Source of the DNA: Cercis canadensis
Taxonomy: Eukaryota > Streptophyta > Magnoliopsida > Fabales > Fabaceae
NCBI GenBank assembly: GCA_003255065.1
Contig: QAOA01007405.1
Coordinates: forward strand, 76,726 to 140,725
Reading direction: 5' to 3'
DNA: 64,000 bases
Made by a program: the position numbers and the translations under genes. Below are positions 10,686-21,699 of the stretch, in pieces. The notes under the pieces are model-generated. The model worked only from the letters and a program-made list of their open reading frames with translations. It did no database searches and had not been told where the DNA came from. Each line of letters begins with the position of its first letter. The first letter of the stretch is position 1.

Positions 10686-12977
10686 CAATGTTTTAAAAAT
10701 TGAACCGGACCGGCTGGTTTAACCGGTCAAACTGGTACCCAGTTAGAAAAACATTTTAGTTGAAGAGGTAAAATTGGTGCAGTGGTTAAACCAGTAAAAA
10801 CCAATGTGAACCAGTATCAATTTTAAATAACTGGCCGGTTCACAAATTTTTTTTTTTTTTTTTTTTTTTTNTTTTTTTTTTTTTTTGTTTTTTCACTTAA
10901 AACGACCTTGTTTTTGGCATTTGAAATTGAAACCCTGACCCTCCCCTTCGAATTCCTTCTTCAGTTTTTTCCCACATCTCTTCCTCCACCACTGACTCGC
11001 TCTCTCTCATTCACTTCAGCCTGCTCATCAATGATCAAGCTTCTGCTTGCAGCTGCTCTCTTCAACCTCTTGCTGCTGCTCTCTTCTGCTCCCCTCAACC
11101 ACCTCCTTCAACAGTAAGTATGAATTCAAAATTTACTGCTTTTTCATTGATTGCGTTGGTGATTTTTTCTGGGTTTTGCTGGTTTTTTTTTTTTTCTAGT
11201 TCGCTGCTGGTTTGTTTCGGGTGTGCTGAATTTCTGGAACGATTGCATTATGTTTTGCTTGCTTGTGCTTTCTTCTTTGTCATTTTCTTTTTTTGGGTGG
11301 AGTGGTTAAATTGGGGAATGTTTATAACTTTATATGCTGCTGTTTTGGGGTAATCTGGGACATGGTTTTCCTTGCTTGAGGTGGAAGATGCATGCTAGTC
11401 ATGTTTATATAATGTATTGGTTACTTGAACTTGCCCTGTGGGCTATGCACTGCCTAATTGTGGAACATACAGAAAAAATAAAACAGCTTTTTTGCGGGTG
11501 ATCTCTTAAAGCATTCCTGTCCTCCATTCGTATATAGGAAAGAAAACATGCTAATTTATCTTATGATTTTGGTCATTATAATTTGCTTACTTTTCAAATA
11601 TATTTCATCTGATGTGAGGTAAACATCCATTTGTTTATCTCTTTTCTAGAGCTGTACTTTTGTGGTAGTTCCTAATACTTTATGGGCTGCGGTAGGGTTT
11701 TCTAGAATATATTAATGTTAGAAAACTGATGGATAGAAGGTTTTTTTGTAAATGTTAGGGAAATATTGCTTATTAAACAATAGGATAGGGTTTAAGGGTT
11801 TTGGAGGCGGTTTGGGTGTCTTGAACAGTGCCAGTGAAGTTAGGATTTAGCTTTGATTGGTACTAGGGCTGATACAAGCAAGAATAAACCAGGGTTTTGA
11901 AAGATATAATTATTGATGCTCTTTTTCAAAGAAAATAGGCTCATTACTTCTTTGCTTCTTCACTCGGACACCCAACTATTTATTTAATAGTAAAAAAAAA
12001 TTACTAAAAAAACCCAGAAAATGGACAAAGTAAGAATGGATTTACTTTTGTTGCATATAAGAATTTCTCATATACAAGTTGCAATAATTTCCTTTTGTAC
12101 TTCGGCATATGGACCTCACCATTGCCATAATACACTACATACGTGCAGCTTCTTACAGATTTATCTTGCTACATATATAGTAATACCAAAGTGTTTGAAT
12201 ATAGACATAGTACGTTCACTAGGTACAGCTGAGATCCAATCCAGCGGATCAGTGTTGGTGCAATTTAAGAAACTAAAGGGCAGCCTTATATGTTAGCTTC
12301 ACTGAAGAATCTCTCAACAGTGCTAAGGTACTTGAACTTGGAGCTTGGACAACTCAACTATCATAGGCTCATTGCTGTTCTTATCTTATTCTTTCATATT
12401 TTTGAACTTCTTCTCTCATTTTCTTAATAATGTTTTATTCTCCATAAAAAATAAAAATAGAAGAGAGTGTGAAACAAAAGTATCTAAATTAAAGATGATG
12501 CTTGTCAAGAAACTCAGGATAAACAAATTTAGGTGATAAATGTGATGTTATTTTTCTGGTTTTTTGCTTTCATTGTGCTAGCTGTCATGCTACTCCTATC
12601 CTAATTTATGTATAGCTATCTCTTGATTAGCCAGGATATTACAGATTACCTTCTTGTTTATGCTTCCCCAACAAACAAATATAATCCCCCGGTTGGCTTC
12701 TTTCATTTGATTTAATCTTGGTATTCTTTTTGTTTGATTTGATTTTATTTGGTTGGTTATGAGTGATAACTTGTGTATTTTACTTATGTATTTAGTTTTA
12801 ATGGTTTTGAAACTATGTAGTTTAATCTTTAAGTTTGAGATTTTTACTTATGAGTTAAATTTAAAGATTTGTGCTTCATCATCCATATTTTCTTTCTGAA
12901 TTTTTAAATTTAGAAGCAGTCCGACCAGTATTTTTTGCTACACCGATTGACTCACTGGTTTTGTTTTTAAAACATTG
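10686..12977. mobile_element. hAT-like element, 2.3 kb (TSD GTGACAAC)
   Basis: The left end starts caatgttttaaaaa and the right end finishes tttttaaaacattg, a near-perfect inverted pair. Both sides carry the 8-bp duplication gtgacaac (10678-10685 and 12978-12985). Subterminal accggt-like motifs match those of 2046-3473 and 52925-54374, and the last ~250 bases are similar in sequence. The interior has a T tract with an n (10871), a CT-rich leader-like region and a splice-donor-like cagtaagt at 11113-11120. I see no transposase, so it is probably non-autonomous. Confidence 0.85.
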
Positions 12978-13710
12978 GTGACAACACTTAACTTTCTTCC
13001 TGCAGGTATTCACTTGCTTGGTTTTCTTACTTTTATGACTAATCATAGTTGCTTTTTCTTTTCCATTTCAAACCCCCATCCTCTTTCTGGGTACTAGGGG
13101 ACGATGCATCAAGAGTACTTAACCAATCCATCTTTTTTTCCTTTCGTCAATTCTATCCCGGCCCCCAATGTAGTTTTGTTGCTGACTGTTGTTACTCGTA
13201 AGTCTGATATCACTGAAATAATTATACATATAGTTCTACCTCTTGAAAAAAAATATGATGAGAAAATATTAAGAAGAGAAAGGAAAGAATAATGGATTAC
13301 TTTGAAAATGGAGAGTTAGTAGATTGTCATTTAAAAGTTAAAGCAGCAAAGAATAATTCAGAATAAGGGAACAAGATGGCAACGAATTAAGCAATGAATT
13401 AAAGTATGTAAAGTTGGAAACAATGAACGAATCACACACTTTGTAAATAAAGAACTTTTATTCATAAGGTTTTCACACAGAGTACAACATACTATAGAGG
13501 ATAATTAAGAAGGAAGAAAACGAGTCTTCGATCCATGCCTCCATCAGAACAAGGGAACAAATTAAAGTACAACGACACAAATTAAAGTATGGACGATTTA
13601 TTGCTAAGTGTCCGTTGGCAATTATGACAAGCCAATGACAACACTAGAGTCCATATTAACACATGCACCATGCATGATATGATAAAAGTACTTCAACAAA
13701 ATATGATTGT
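12978..13710. other. Intergenic and 3' flank of the 13.7-kb eight-cysteine gene
   Basis: No gene is supported. From about 13340 the sequence is homologous to the 3' flank of the related gene at 31506-31856 (the stretch with cagaataagggaacaagatg). This shows that the duplicated unit included several hundred bases downstream of the coding region. Confidence 0.6.
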
Positions 13711-14070
13711 TCAATATTTGCAAATAAAATAATTGGGCTTGTTCCTTCCACATCTGTTGAGTATTATGGTCAAGGCAACATCAAGATCAACGGTAATGAC
13801 GCCCAAGATATTAGCTTTGAGTGCAGCGCAAAGGCACACAGAAGCTTCAAGATCAAGCAAACCCTGAATGAGGGTGCAGCATGGGTATGGTGGCGTCCCA
13901 TCAACGACCAAAGGCAACAAAATGGCACACACATTCAGATCAAGGGTATTAATGGAACAAGTGGACCATGTTGGGGGACTGGTGGTGACCGCCGAACTCA
14001 CCATGGTGAAGAAGAGGAGGTTAAGAGAGACGAAAAGGGCAGTGGATGAAAGAGCCTTAGAAGAAGCCAT
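13711..14070 (-). CDS. Eight-cysteine-motif secreted protein (DC2.15/HyPRP-like)
   Basis: The 119-residue product starts MASSKALSST and has a hydrophobic signal peptide (about residues 7-27) ending near VSSA, so it should enter the secretory path to the cell wall or apoplast. The C-terminal domain has the eight-cysteine pattern C-C-CC-CxC-C-C at residues 38, 48, 64/65, 79/81, 107 and 117. This is the hydrophobic-seed/lipid-transfer-like fold of DC2.15-type hybrid proline-rich proteins. The usual proline-rich linker is almost absent (only TTSPPTW). It is intronless, as is typical. The closest relative in the window is 31506-31856. The start is supported by paralogue conservation of MAS and the upstream TATA. 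The exact ligand is unknown. Confidence 0.88.
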   Translation of the reverse strand: MASSKALSSTALFVSLNLLFFTMVSSAVTTSPPTWSTCSINTLDLNVCAILLPLVVDGTPPYPCCTLIQGLLDLEASVCLCAALKANILGVITVDLDVALTIILNRCGRNKPNYFICKY

Positions 14071-14159
14071 TGCACAAAGATATTCTCAAGTGGGTTACTC
14101 CTTGAAAAGCTTTGTGAATACTTGCTTGAGTTTGATGAAGTTGGACAGGAATGGGAGGG

Positions 14160-14168
14160 TATTTATAG
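14160..14168 (-). promoter_or_regulatory. TATA box of the 13.7-kb gene
   Basis: On the minus strand the sequence reads ctataaata, about 90 bases upstream of the ATG. This spacing suits a short 5' UTR. The paralogue at 31506-31856 has lost this segment. Confidence 0.6.
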
Positions 14169-14687
14169 GTGAGGATGCTTGGGTTTCTTTGGGTTTTAGG
14201 TTTAAATTAATAATTACGTAGGACTGTACAATACACAAGCTGACAGCATTAAGTGTTAAAAAGTGTCAAGTTTGGATAATTAGAAAGTCAAAGCTACTAA
14301 ATAAATTACTCTATTTTTTTATTTAACTACAAAACAAAAGGAGTTTATGGCGATAATTAAACTCCTGACATCAAATACTTTAGTTGTTTTAGATAAAAAA
14401 AAAAAAAATTACTTTAATTGTTATAACTAAAAGATGTGTCATTAAACTCAAAAGTCATTGACATATTACTATAAATTTTCATAATGATAGATGGTGAAGA
14501 TCTTGCAAAAGATATGCTTAAATTTTTTAAGATCATTAATTCTAAAGTCTTGGCAGGTGGTGTAAGAAAGTAGATTATGGTTTATTAATTGGCTCGGTAG
14601 GAGACGAGGGAAATATAAATACCAAGAAAGAGAAGGGAGTGAAAATATAGAGGAACGAAAATGAAAATTTTGATTAATGGAAATTAT

Positions 14688-14899
14688 GGGTGTGTTTGAA
14701 AGTGTTTTGGTTTTTTTGTTTTTAAAAACAGTTTTTGAAAACAGTTATTTCTTGTTCTTGTTTTCTTGTTTTTAAAACAGTTTTGTGAGAGAAAATTTTT
14801 AAAAACAGTTTTCAAAAACAATTTTACCAAACAAGTTTTTTTGTTTTATTGTTTTCAAAAACAAAAAACTGTTTTTAAAAACAGATTTCAAACAGGCCC
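14688..14899. mobile_element. Foldback MITE (TSD TAT)
   Basis: The 212-bp element starts gggtgtgtttgaa and ends ttcaaacaggccc, with tat on both sides (14685-14687 and 14900-14902). The body consists of repeated gtttttaaaaacag-type palindromic units, so the transcript could fold into a long imperfect hairpin. There is no coding capacity. Ends and 3-bp duplication resemble Tourist-like MITEs. Confidence 0.75.
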
Positions 14900-17052
14900 T
14901 ATATGTCTTTATTTTTTGGTTTGGTATATGTTGGGGGCAGCAGGAACACAAAAGACAAATAATCATGATAAGCCAAATGAAGCAATAGCACTCAGTGCAA
15001 TAACCAAGAAGATGATCCAAAGTTCATTAAACACAAAGGACATTTACAAACAAATAGTTTTATGCAAAACTAGAGGCTAAATCGGATCCAAATCCACCAA
15101 ACTGTTGGACTATAATTTCTTACAGCAGCAATATATAAAGAAGGAATTGCATGGAAGTTGTAAAAGCTCACAAGAGACAAATTCAAGTTGAATCCTAAGC
15201 ATGTGTCTTTGGCAGTGATTAAGGGTTTGAGGTCTAATGAGAGCATTGTTGTAAGAGAAAAAAATCATAATTGCTTTAACCCTCAAATAAGATTAGTTTC
15301 ACGTCTAATTAAATAAAGTAAAAATACTCGTAGTATTAATAAAAAAAAAAAATCCTTGACTGGTTGAAAGAGTCTGCCGTACGATGTAGGAAACAAAGAC
15401 TAAATTTTACTGTGAGGAAAGAGAGAATTAATTTAAGAAAGGGAGGGAGATATATGTCCCATTGCATAATAGCGTAACCGTCCCAACCTACCTTTATTAG
15501 CTACCCGTGAACTTGTGCTATATTTTTATTAAATGAAGCAACAATGAGGAGGTAGCTAGATATTTTAATTGTTTAAGGTTTTATTTGACTTCTAAATTAT
15601 TATTTTTATTTATTTTGATGTCATTCTTGATACTGTGAAGAAGATTTCTCACCTTTTCAGTTTACATTGCCATACAGGCTCCTAATATGTTGGATATTAT
15701 ATATAGAAAATGGATATTATTCCTAAGTCAACTCTGTTAACACCATTTAAATGGCTGATCGTGCACGCTAAAGTTAGTGTAGAGTTTTCTTGACGGCATG
15801 TGTAAGTGGCTAGAGCCAAGAGAAATAGATCCCTGTATGTAGAGCATCTAGATTCATCAGAAAATCTCATGTAAAACTTGTATATTTCCTTGTTAGACAA
15901 GTTTAACCATTTAAAATGAAAGGACTTGGGGGAAAAAACAATAGAATAGGTCAGAGTCAATGATAAGCCAAGAAGATCACAAAAAGTTTTCAAGAAGAAT
16001 CCCAGGTTCCTACCATGAGAAATGTGAAGCACTTGAGACTAGCATGCTACAATAATTTTGGTCTCAGCATGCTACAGTAATTTCGGTCCCACCTTAATGA
16101 GTGCTGAGTTGCTACAGTAAAAATGGGTACATGATGGTTGCAATGAGTTGTTGAGTTGCCACAGTACAAATGGGTACATGATGGTGCAGTTTGCTGCTCT
16201 TTAAGAGCACAAAGTGAGCGGCTATTGCTAGCATAGGCAGTTAGAAAACTTAGTCTAGAGTTTGTTAGCTATTTTCTTGCTATGTGAATAAGTGGTAGTA
16301 GTGGAGTTCTTACTATTAGCAGTTGTGGTTGTAAGTTTAGGAGAGAGTAGTTTTTTTCCTTATGTATTTAATTTGCTTTAGTTTGCAAGAGAGACGAGTT
16401 CAATTTGAAATCTAATATTGTGGCTCATTCTCGCCCTAAGAAGAATTCTATCTACTTAATTCTTTCATAGCTTTCACTGGGACCTATCAGTAAATATCAA
16501 ACGGCAGTCCTAAATTTCAAAACACAACATCAAATAGGAAAAATAACTCATGAAATAACTTAAAACAACATATGGTGCTATATATTGTAATATGAGTTAA
16601 ACCCCTTTTCAATTCCTAAAAAATTCAGTCACCGACAAATCAATCCCCCAAAAATTTTCGATGACAAATCAGTTTCAGATTATTAATTTCACTGACAAGT
16701 TAGTCTTTCTTAGGGTTGAGGGGTCAGATTTGACAGATTTTGCCACTTGGCACTTAACGTGCTGACGTGGCCATTAATTACTAAAGTGACATGCTGACAT
16801 GGCAACCTGACCATTTGCTGATGTGGGCTTAGTAAAACGGCGTCGTTTAACAGGTGAGATGCACTAAAACTTTGCCAACTCGTCCACCCGATCCTCTTCA
16901 ACACAACTTCGCTTTGGACTCAACGGCGTCGTTTGAGAGCTCCACTTCCTTCACTGCAGTGCCTCTTCAACCTCGTCTCTCCTCCGTGGGTAGCTCCAGC
17001 ACTTTCGAATTATGAACTAATTAACAATAGCATTTGATGTTGTGTCTTTGTC

Positions 17053-17083
<31 letters not shown>

Positions 17084-17855
17084 TATTCAATCTAAAATAT
17101 TCCGGATATTTCAGAACTAAAAAAAGAAAAAAAAATTGGGATTTAGAGACATAACAACTGTTTCAAGACAAAAATTCCGACTCTAAATCAGAGACGGAAC
17201 CCTTTTCCGTCGATGAGTATCTATTAAATAGATATACTTTGTCGCGAAAAAGTAGTAAATTTATTTTAGCGAAGCGATATTAACCGACGCTTATCATGTG
17301 ATTCATAGCTAAATTAACTGTAATTCATAGCTACTCGGTTTAAAGAATTGTTTAAGACATTAATCATGTGATTAATTCAATCCTACTGCAGAATCGAACA
17401 CAGCGCTATCGTACAAAGAAAGGGTCAGTAAATCATTTATCATGATTCATTAATATTGTATTTTGAAATAAAAAATTATAGAATTCATTAATTGTATTCG
17501 AAATTATTTTATCATTAATTTTTCTTATAATCATATTAATAATGACTTCAGTAGAAATATTTTACTTCTATACTCTTTTAAATCACTCAAAAGAGCCTTC
17601 ATTGAAACAATTCATTAAGGAAACAAATAAACAATGAATCAATTTCTTAAATGAATTTATCAGTACAAAATTCGCCTCAGAATATTGCATTAGATAGAAT
17701 ACAAAGAATGAGAAGGAAGATGAGGCAACTTGTCCATCAAAACAATAATTGGCAAATCCCAATGACAATACTAGAGTGCAAATACACCATGAATAGGAAA
17801 AAGGAACTCAATTTTGAAAGAGCATAGAGAAGAATAACACTAGATAGTGCCAGAT
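14900..17855. other. Intergenic region with repeat remnants
   Basis: The stretch 15100-15620 resembles parts of 38330-38460 and 41210-42200, pointing to an old block duplication. The stretch 16030-16190 contains repeated gctacagtaa and gggtacatgatgg motifs. The stretch 16600-16960 has TE-like leader features with two ggcgtcgttt motifs (16840 and 16925). A short (AT)n lies at about 17057-17080. I see no convincing protein-coding gene. Confidence 0.5.
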
Positions 17856-18266
17856 CTAAGCGCATTGGAAGGCAGAGTTGTTCTTTCCACAGTTGTTGAG
17901 TATCACGCTCAAGGCAACGGGAACATTAAGGTTGATGCCAAGGATGTTAGCTTTGATGGCGGTGCAAAGGCAAGCGACAACTTCGAGATCAGCCAGACCA
18001 TGAAGGAGACTGCAGCAAGGGAGGGTTGGTGGCGAGCCAAGCTGAACATTCACCAAACCCAACAAGTTGGCACATACACCCAACTTAAGGGTATCAATTG
18101 GACACTTAGCATTGGGATAGTTGTCTGAAGGTACCTTTGGGACGGATGGGTGCTTGGGAGTTTTGTGGGCTGGTGGTGAGCAAAGGCTAGTGGAGCTAAC
18201 CATTGTGAAGAAGAGGAGGTTGAGTGAGAGGTGAAGGGTAGTGGATGCATCAGCCTTGGAAGCCAT
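17856..18266 (-). CDS. Eight-cysteine-motif secreted protein with short Pro/Lys linker
   Basis: The 136-residue product has a signal peptide (about residues 8-26, LHLSLNLLFFTMVSS). A short linker contains PPAHKTPKHPSVPKVP. A complete eight-cysteine domain follows, starting at Cys55 (KCPIDTLKLGVC, then CCSLLHGLADLE, CLC, NNC and final QC). One extra Cys at residue 29 lies just after the signal peptide. It is intronless, and the family start MASK is conserved. It lies in a tandem minus-strand cluster with 13711-14070, 21139-21600 and 31506-31856. The family is implicated in cell-wall or lipid-related functions; the specific role is not readable from sequence. Confidence 0.9.
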   Translation of the reverse strand: MASKADASTTLHLSLNLLFFTMVSSTSLCSPPAHKTPKHPSVPKVPSDNYPNAKCPIDTLKLGVCANLLGLVNVQLGSPPTLPCCSLLHGLADLEVVACLCTAIKANILGINLNVPVALSVILNNCGKNNSAFQCA

Positions 18267-18340
18267 TTCGATTCACAAAGACACCAAATTAAGTTCCTTT
18301 GGATGCTTTGTGAATACTTGCTTTACTTGTGATTTGGGTT

Positions 18341-18350
18341 ATTATATATG
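18341..18350 (-). promoter_or_regulatory. TATA-like box of the 17.9-kb gene
   Basis: On the minus strand the sequence reads catatataat, about 75-85 bases upstream of the ATG at 18266. It is the only TATA-like element at a suitable distance. Confidence 0.5.
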
Positions 18351-19760
18351 TTCGGGGTAATGAGCTTTGGATTATATGATTTCAAAAGAAAGGACAGAAA
18401 AGTAAATGATGTCAAGAACTAATTCAACTTAAAAGCTTAAGTTATTAGGTGAAAACCCATGAATAGTTTTATATCTAACACGATCCTGTATGTGAAAGTC
18501 TTTTGGACTTGAAGTGTTGACAAAACACATGCTCACTTATATCATGTACTGAAATTTTAATTTAATTGAGAAAATGTGTGCAGAAAGATTTGATCTCCTG
18601 ACTGTTTTGTCATAGAGGCATTGATACCATATTAAGAATCAATTCAACTTAAAAGTTTAAGCTATTAGGTGAAGATTCATGAATAGTTTTATAACTAACA
18701 AGAGAAGCATGTGAAATAACTCGATGAAACAAAAAGTAAAGCAGGTAGTTGTTCTTCTATAGCATGTGAAATAACGAACAAGGTTGGTCATTGGATGGTA
18801 TTCTGTTATCATGTGAAACCAGACCCTTGTATATTTTAGTATTTCGCTTCAAGAAAATGTTCACTGAATATGAACTTTCCAATATGATTCATTTTAACCC
18901 TCTGAATCCAGCAAGATAATTTTTGTAAAAGAATATATCCAGTATTTAGGACCCACGCATATCCATTCCAGATCACATGAGCTGGTTTAATTAGGTTCGT
19001 TTCTTTTTTAATATGTACTATTGCTTGAAAAAGTACAAGTCTTCACGATTTATATATCACCACCCAAAAAAAAAATGATTCTAGAGGGAGAATGATGAAG
19101 TTGGTCAATATTTTTTCTAAATACCTAAAATATAAATTATCGAGTGGCATTTTTTATAGAGTTCTATTACAGTACTGGAGAAAATTGTACTTGCATAGAG
19201 CATGAATTCACTCACAGCCATTTTATTTGAAATGATGGTGGGACTCACTATATATAACAATATCGACGATTGTGATTGAACCCGAGCTCTTCATCATGTG
19301 AAACTCAATAAAAATAAAATGCATATTATTGCTAAGATTATTTCTTTCAAAACAAGGAGGGATAGTGTATAATTCTATGAACTTGTGAAACCAAACCAAA
19401 AGAAGAACATAACGTTTTCATCCATTTCACTTCTAATTTGACGACTGAGGTATGAAGAATTAAAGCGTATCATGGGGAGGTAAAAGCTAAGCAGAAAAAT
19501 ATAGGAATCAAAATTGATTTTGAATTTAATGTCGTCTAAGAAAGATGGATACACGAGAACCTTATACGAATCACGTTGTTCATGTTATTTTAACTTTTTT
19601 CTAGCTACTTCAAATCATCAGATTAATTTCAACTATTTCTGAAGTTTTTTAGTACAGTAAACTAATAAATATATATATTAGCCACAAATTAGTGAATGCT
19701 TATTATGTAAGAAGTCGTTGCATGTGATGTCATGTCTTTGCTGCTGTGTATTTCACATAT
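18351..19760. other. Intergenic region with short direct repeat
   Basis: A stretch around 18420-18480 (attcaacttaaaagcttaag, then catgaatagttttat) recurs at about 18635-18700 with a few changes. No gene, RNA or complete transposon is supported in the rest. Confidence 0.5.
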
Positions 19761-19765
19761 AAGCT

Positions 19766-20790
19766 TTAAAATAACATGTATATTATTTTTTACACATCAA
19801 CACCACCACATCTTCCATCTTCATGTTTATACTGTTATATCTATTTTCTCCGTTAGAACACAAAATAAAGACTAAATTGTTGGCTTTTTCCTTATAAACA
19901 ACCTTCATTTTTTTCTCCACAATGACCTACAGTCTCAATCTCATTATGCCTCTAAGAATAAACAAACCCTCTTTTGAATGTTTTTTACTCAACAATGTGA
20001 AAGAATGAAAGTTAATTAAATATTGATTTAGAAAGTATTGAAGATGTCAGCAAGTTGAGTTTATAATTTTTTTTTAATTATGTCTGTAAAGACTTTTGAA
20101 TTTGTTTTGCATTGAAAGAGCATTAAATGAATGAATCCTCTCATTAAATTTGTTCAAACTAATAACAATCTTCCTCTCAATTCATTTGATTATCTGTTTC
20201 AGAAGTTGTTTGTATTTTACAAAAAGAGGGGTCATTTATAATAACTTGCATCATAAAGTTCATTTCTAATTTAACTATAGTTATTTTTTAAGAGAAGGGC
20301 GCAAAAGTATATCAACTACACACATACATGGTAAATAGCAATTGTCATTGCAATTAAGGAAATTTGAAACGGAGAAGGAAGTGAAGATAATAGTCTTATA
20401 ATCGAGAACATGCTCTAATAAGTTAGAAGTCTTCCTTAATTTTATTTATTTTGTTAGAAAGAGTATTCTAAGACAATGTAATTTAATTAGAAAAGTTATA
20501 GGATCTTGGATGACAAACGATAAGATAGAACATTTGTGGCTTGCTTTTGAGCTTTCTTTTATGTAGTTGGGAATTGTAATGAGAGAGAGAGGGATTGAGA
20601 GAGGCATAATGAAATTGAGATTGTCAGTCATGGTAGAGGCTAAAGCGAAGGTCATTCATAAGAAAGAAGCCAACGATTTAGTTTTCATTTTATATTCTGA
20701 CGGAGAAAATTGAAATAACAGTGTGAACATAGAGAGGAAGTATGAGGTAGCGCTGCTATGTAAGAAAATAATATACATGCTATGTTTTAA
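19766..20790. mobile_element. Long-TIR non-autonomous element (Mutator-like?)
   Basis: About 190 bases at 19766-19960 recur inverted at about 20580-20790. Examples are the motif catgtatattattttttaca at the left end and its inverted counterpart near 20765, and ctcaatctcattatgcctct against its inverted form near 20605. No coding region is seen between them. Related outer sequence occurs singly at about 30735-30870. Target duplications could not be fixed, so the superfamily is uncertain. Confidence 0.6.
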
Positions 20791-21138
20791 TTGGAGAACA
20801 ACACCACCAACATTTATAGAAGGTCACTGGCACAATGCATGATTAACTTATCATTTTGTTCAGTTTCTATAAGAGAAGTTAAACATGGCAGAGAAAGAGG
20901 TACAAGGCTATGTATTTAATGCAGATATAACAATTTTGATTTCAAACAGCTCTTTAATTATAGATATATGTATTTCATGTCGAAATGCTTAATACTGTAA
21001 TAGCATTTGTGGAATATAATCGTATTGTATCATATTCAAAGTGGCATGACATATCTCAAAATAGGCTCACTAGAGAGAAGTTTGTTTAAAAGTGCCTATC
21101 TTAGTAAGCAATTATTACAATAGTTTCGAACAAGGTCT

Positions 21139-21600
21139 TCAAGGGTGGCACCGGAAACCTGAAGAGTTTCCTCTTCCACAGTTGTTCAACATCACGTCCA
21201 AGGCAACGTTAACGCCAAGGTCGAGGATGTTTAGGACGTTAGCTCTGATTGCGGTGCAAAGGCAGACGGCAGCTTCAAGATCAATCAGACCACCAATGAG
21301 GCTACAGCAAGGGGCGGTTGGTGGCGAGCCAATGTTAACGTTCACCAAACCACCCAACAAGTTCGCGCATACACCTAACTTGAGGACATTGATTGGACAA
21401 TAAGCCTGTGGTGGTGGGTTTGGAGTAGGGTTCCCGCCAGTTGGGGTTGGGGGCTTTGGGGTTGGGGTTGGGGGCAGTGGGGCTGAGATAGCAGGGGCAG
21501 GGGCGGGGGTCGGGGAGAGGGAGCTAACCATGGTGAGAAAAAGGAGGTTGAGAGAGAGGAGGAGGGCAGTGGATGCAATAGCCTTGGAATTGGAAGCCAT
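21139..21600 (-). CDS. Hybrid proline-rich protein, eight-cysteine motif (DC2.15-like)
   Basis: The 153-residue product is the most canonical member of the cluster. It has a signal peptide (residues 1 to ~27), a proline-rich linker (about 28-65, with repeated PTP/PAP/PPTP units), and a complete eight-cysteine domain beginning at Cys68 ([36 protein letters not shown]). This is the HyPRP/14-kDa proline-rich DC2.15 architecture, normally secreted to the cell wall. It is intronless and the start is conserved as MAS. Its neighbours are the shorter-linker genes, which probably derive from a similar ancestor by linker loss. Confidence 0.93.
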   Translation of the reverse strand: MASNSKAIASTALLLSLNLLFLTMVSSLSPTPAPAPAISAPLPPTPTPKPPTPTGGNPTPNPPPQAYCPINVLKLGVCANLLGGLVNVNIGSPPTAPCCSLIGGLIDLEAAVCLCTAIRANVLNILDLGVNVALDVMLNNCGRGNSSGFRCHP

Positions 21601-21678
21601 TGCACCTAATCTAGCTATACACTTTGGTTCTAGCTAGTTGTGTGTGGGTGAGTTGAAGAGGCATGCATGGGTAGGGGA

Positions 21679-21685
21679 TTTTATA
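21679..21685 (-). promoter_or_regulatory. TATA box of the 21-kb HyPRP gene
   Basis: On the minus strand the sequence reads tataaaa, inside gagtataaaatcc, about 80 bases upstream of the ATG. It is a strong plant TATA match. Confidence 0.7.
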
Positions 21686-21699
21686 CTCAGGTTTTACCT

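Noticed and set aside
13868-14221. Plus-strand frame overlapping the 13.7-kb gene
   Set aside because: It is antisense to a well-supported secreted protein gene; the same shadow appears at 31699-31950.
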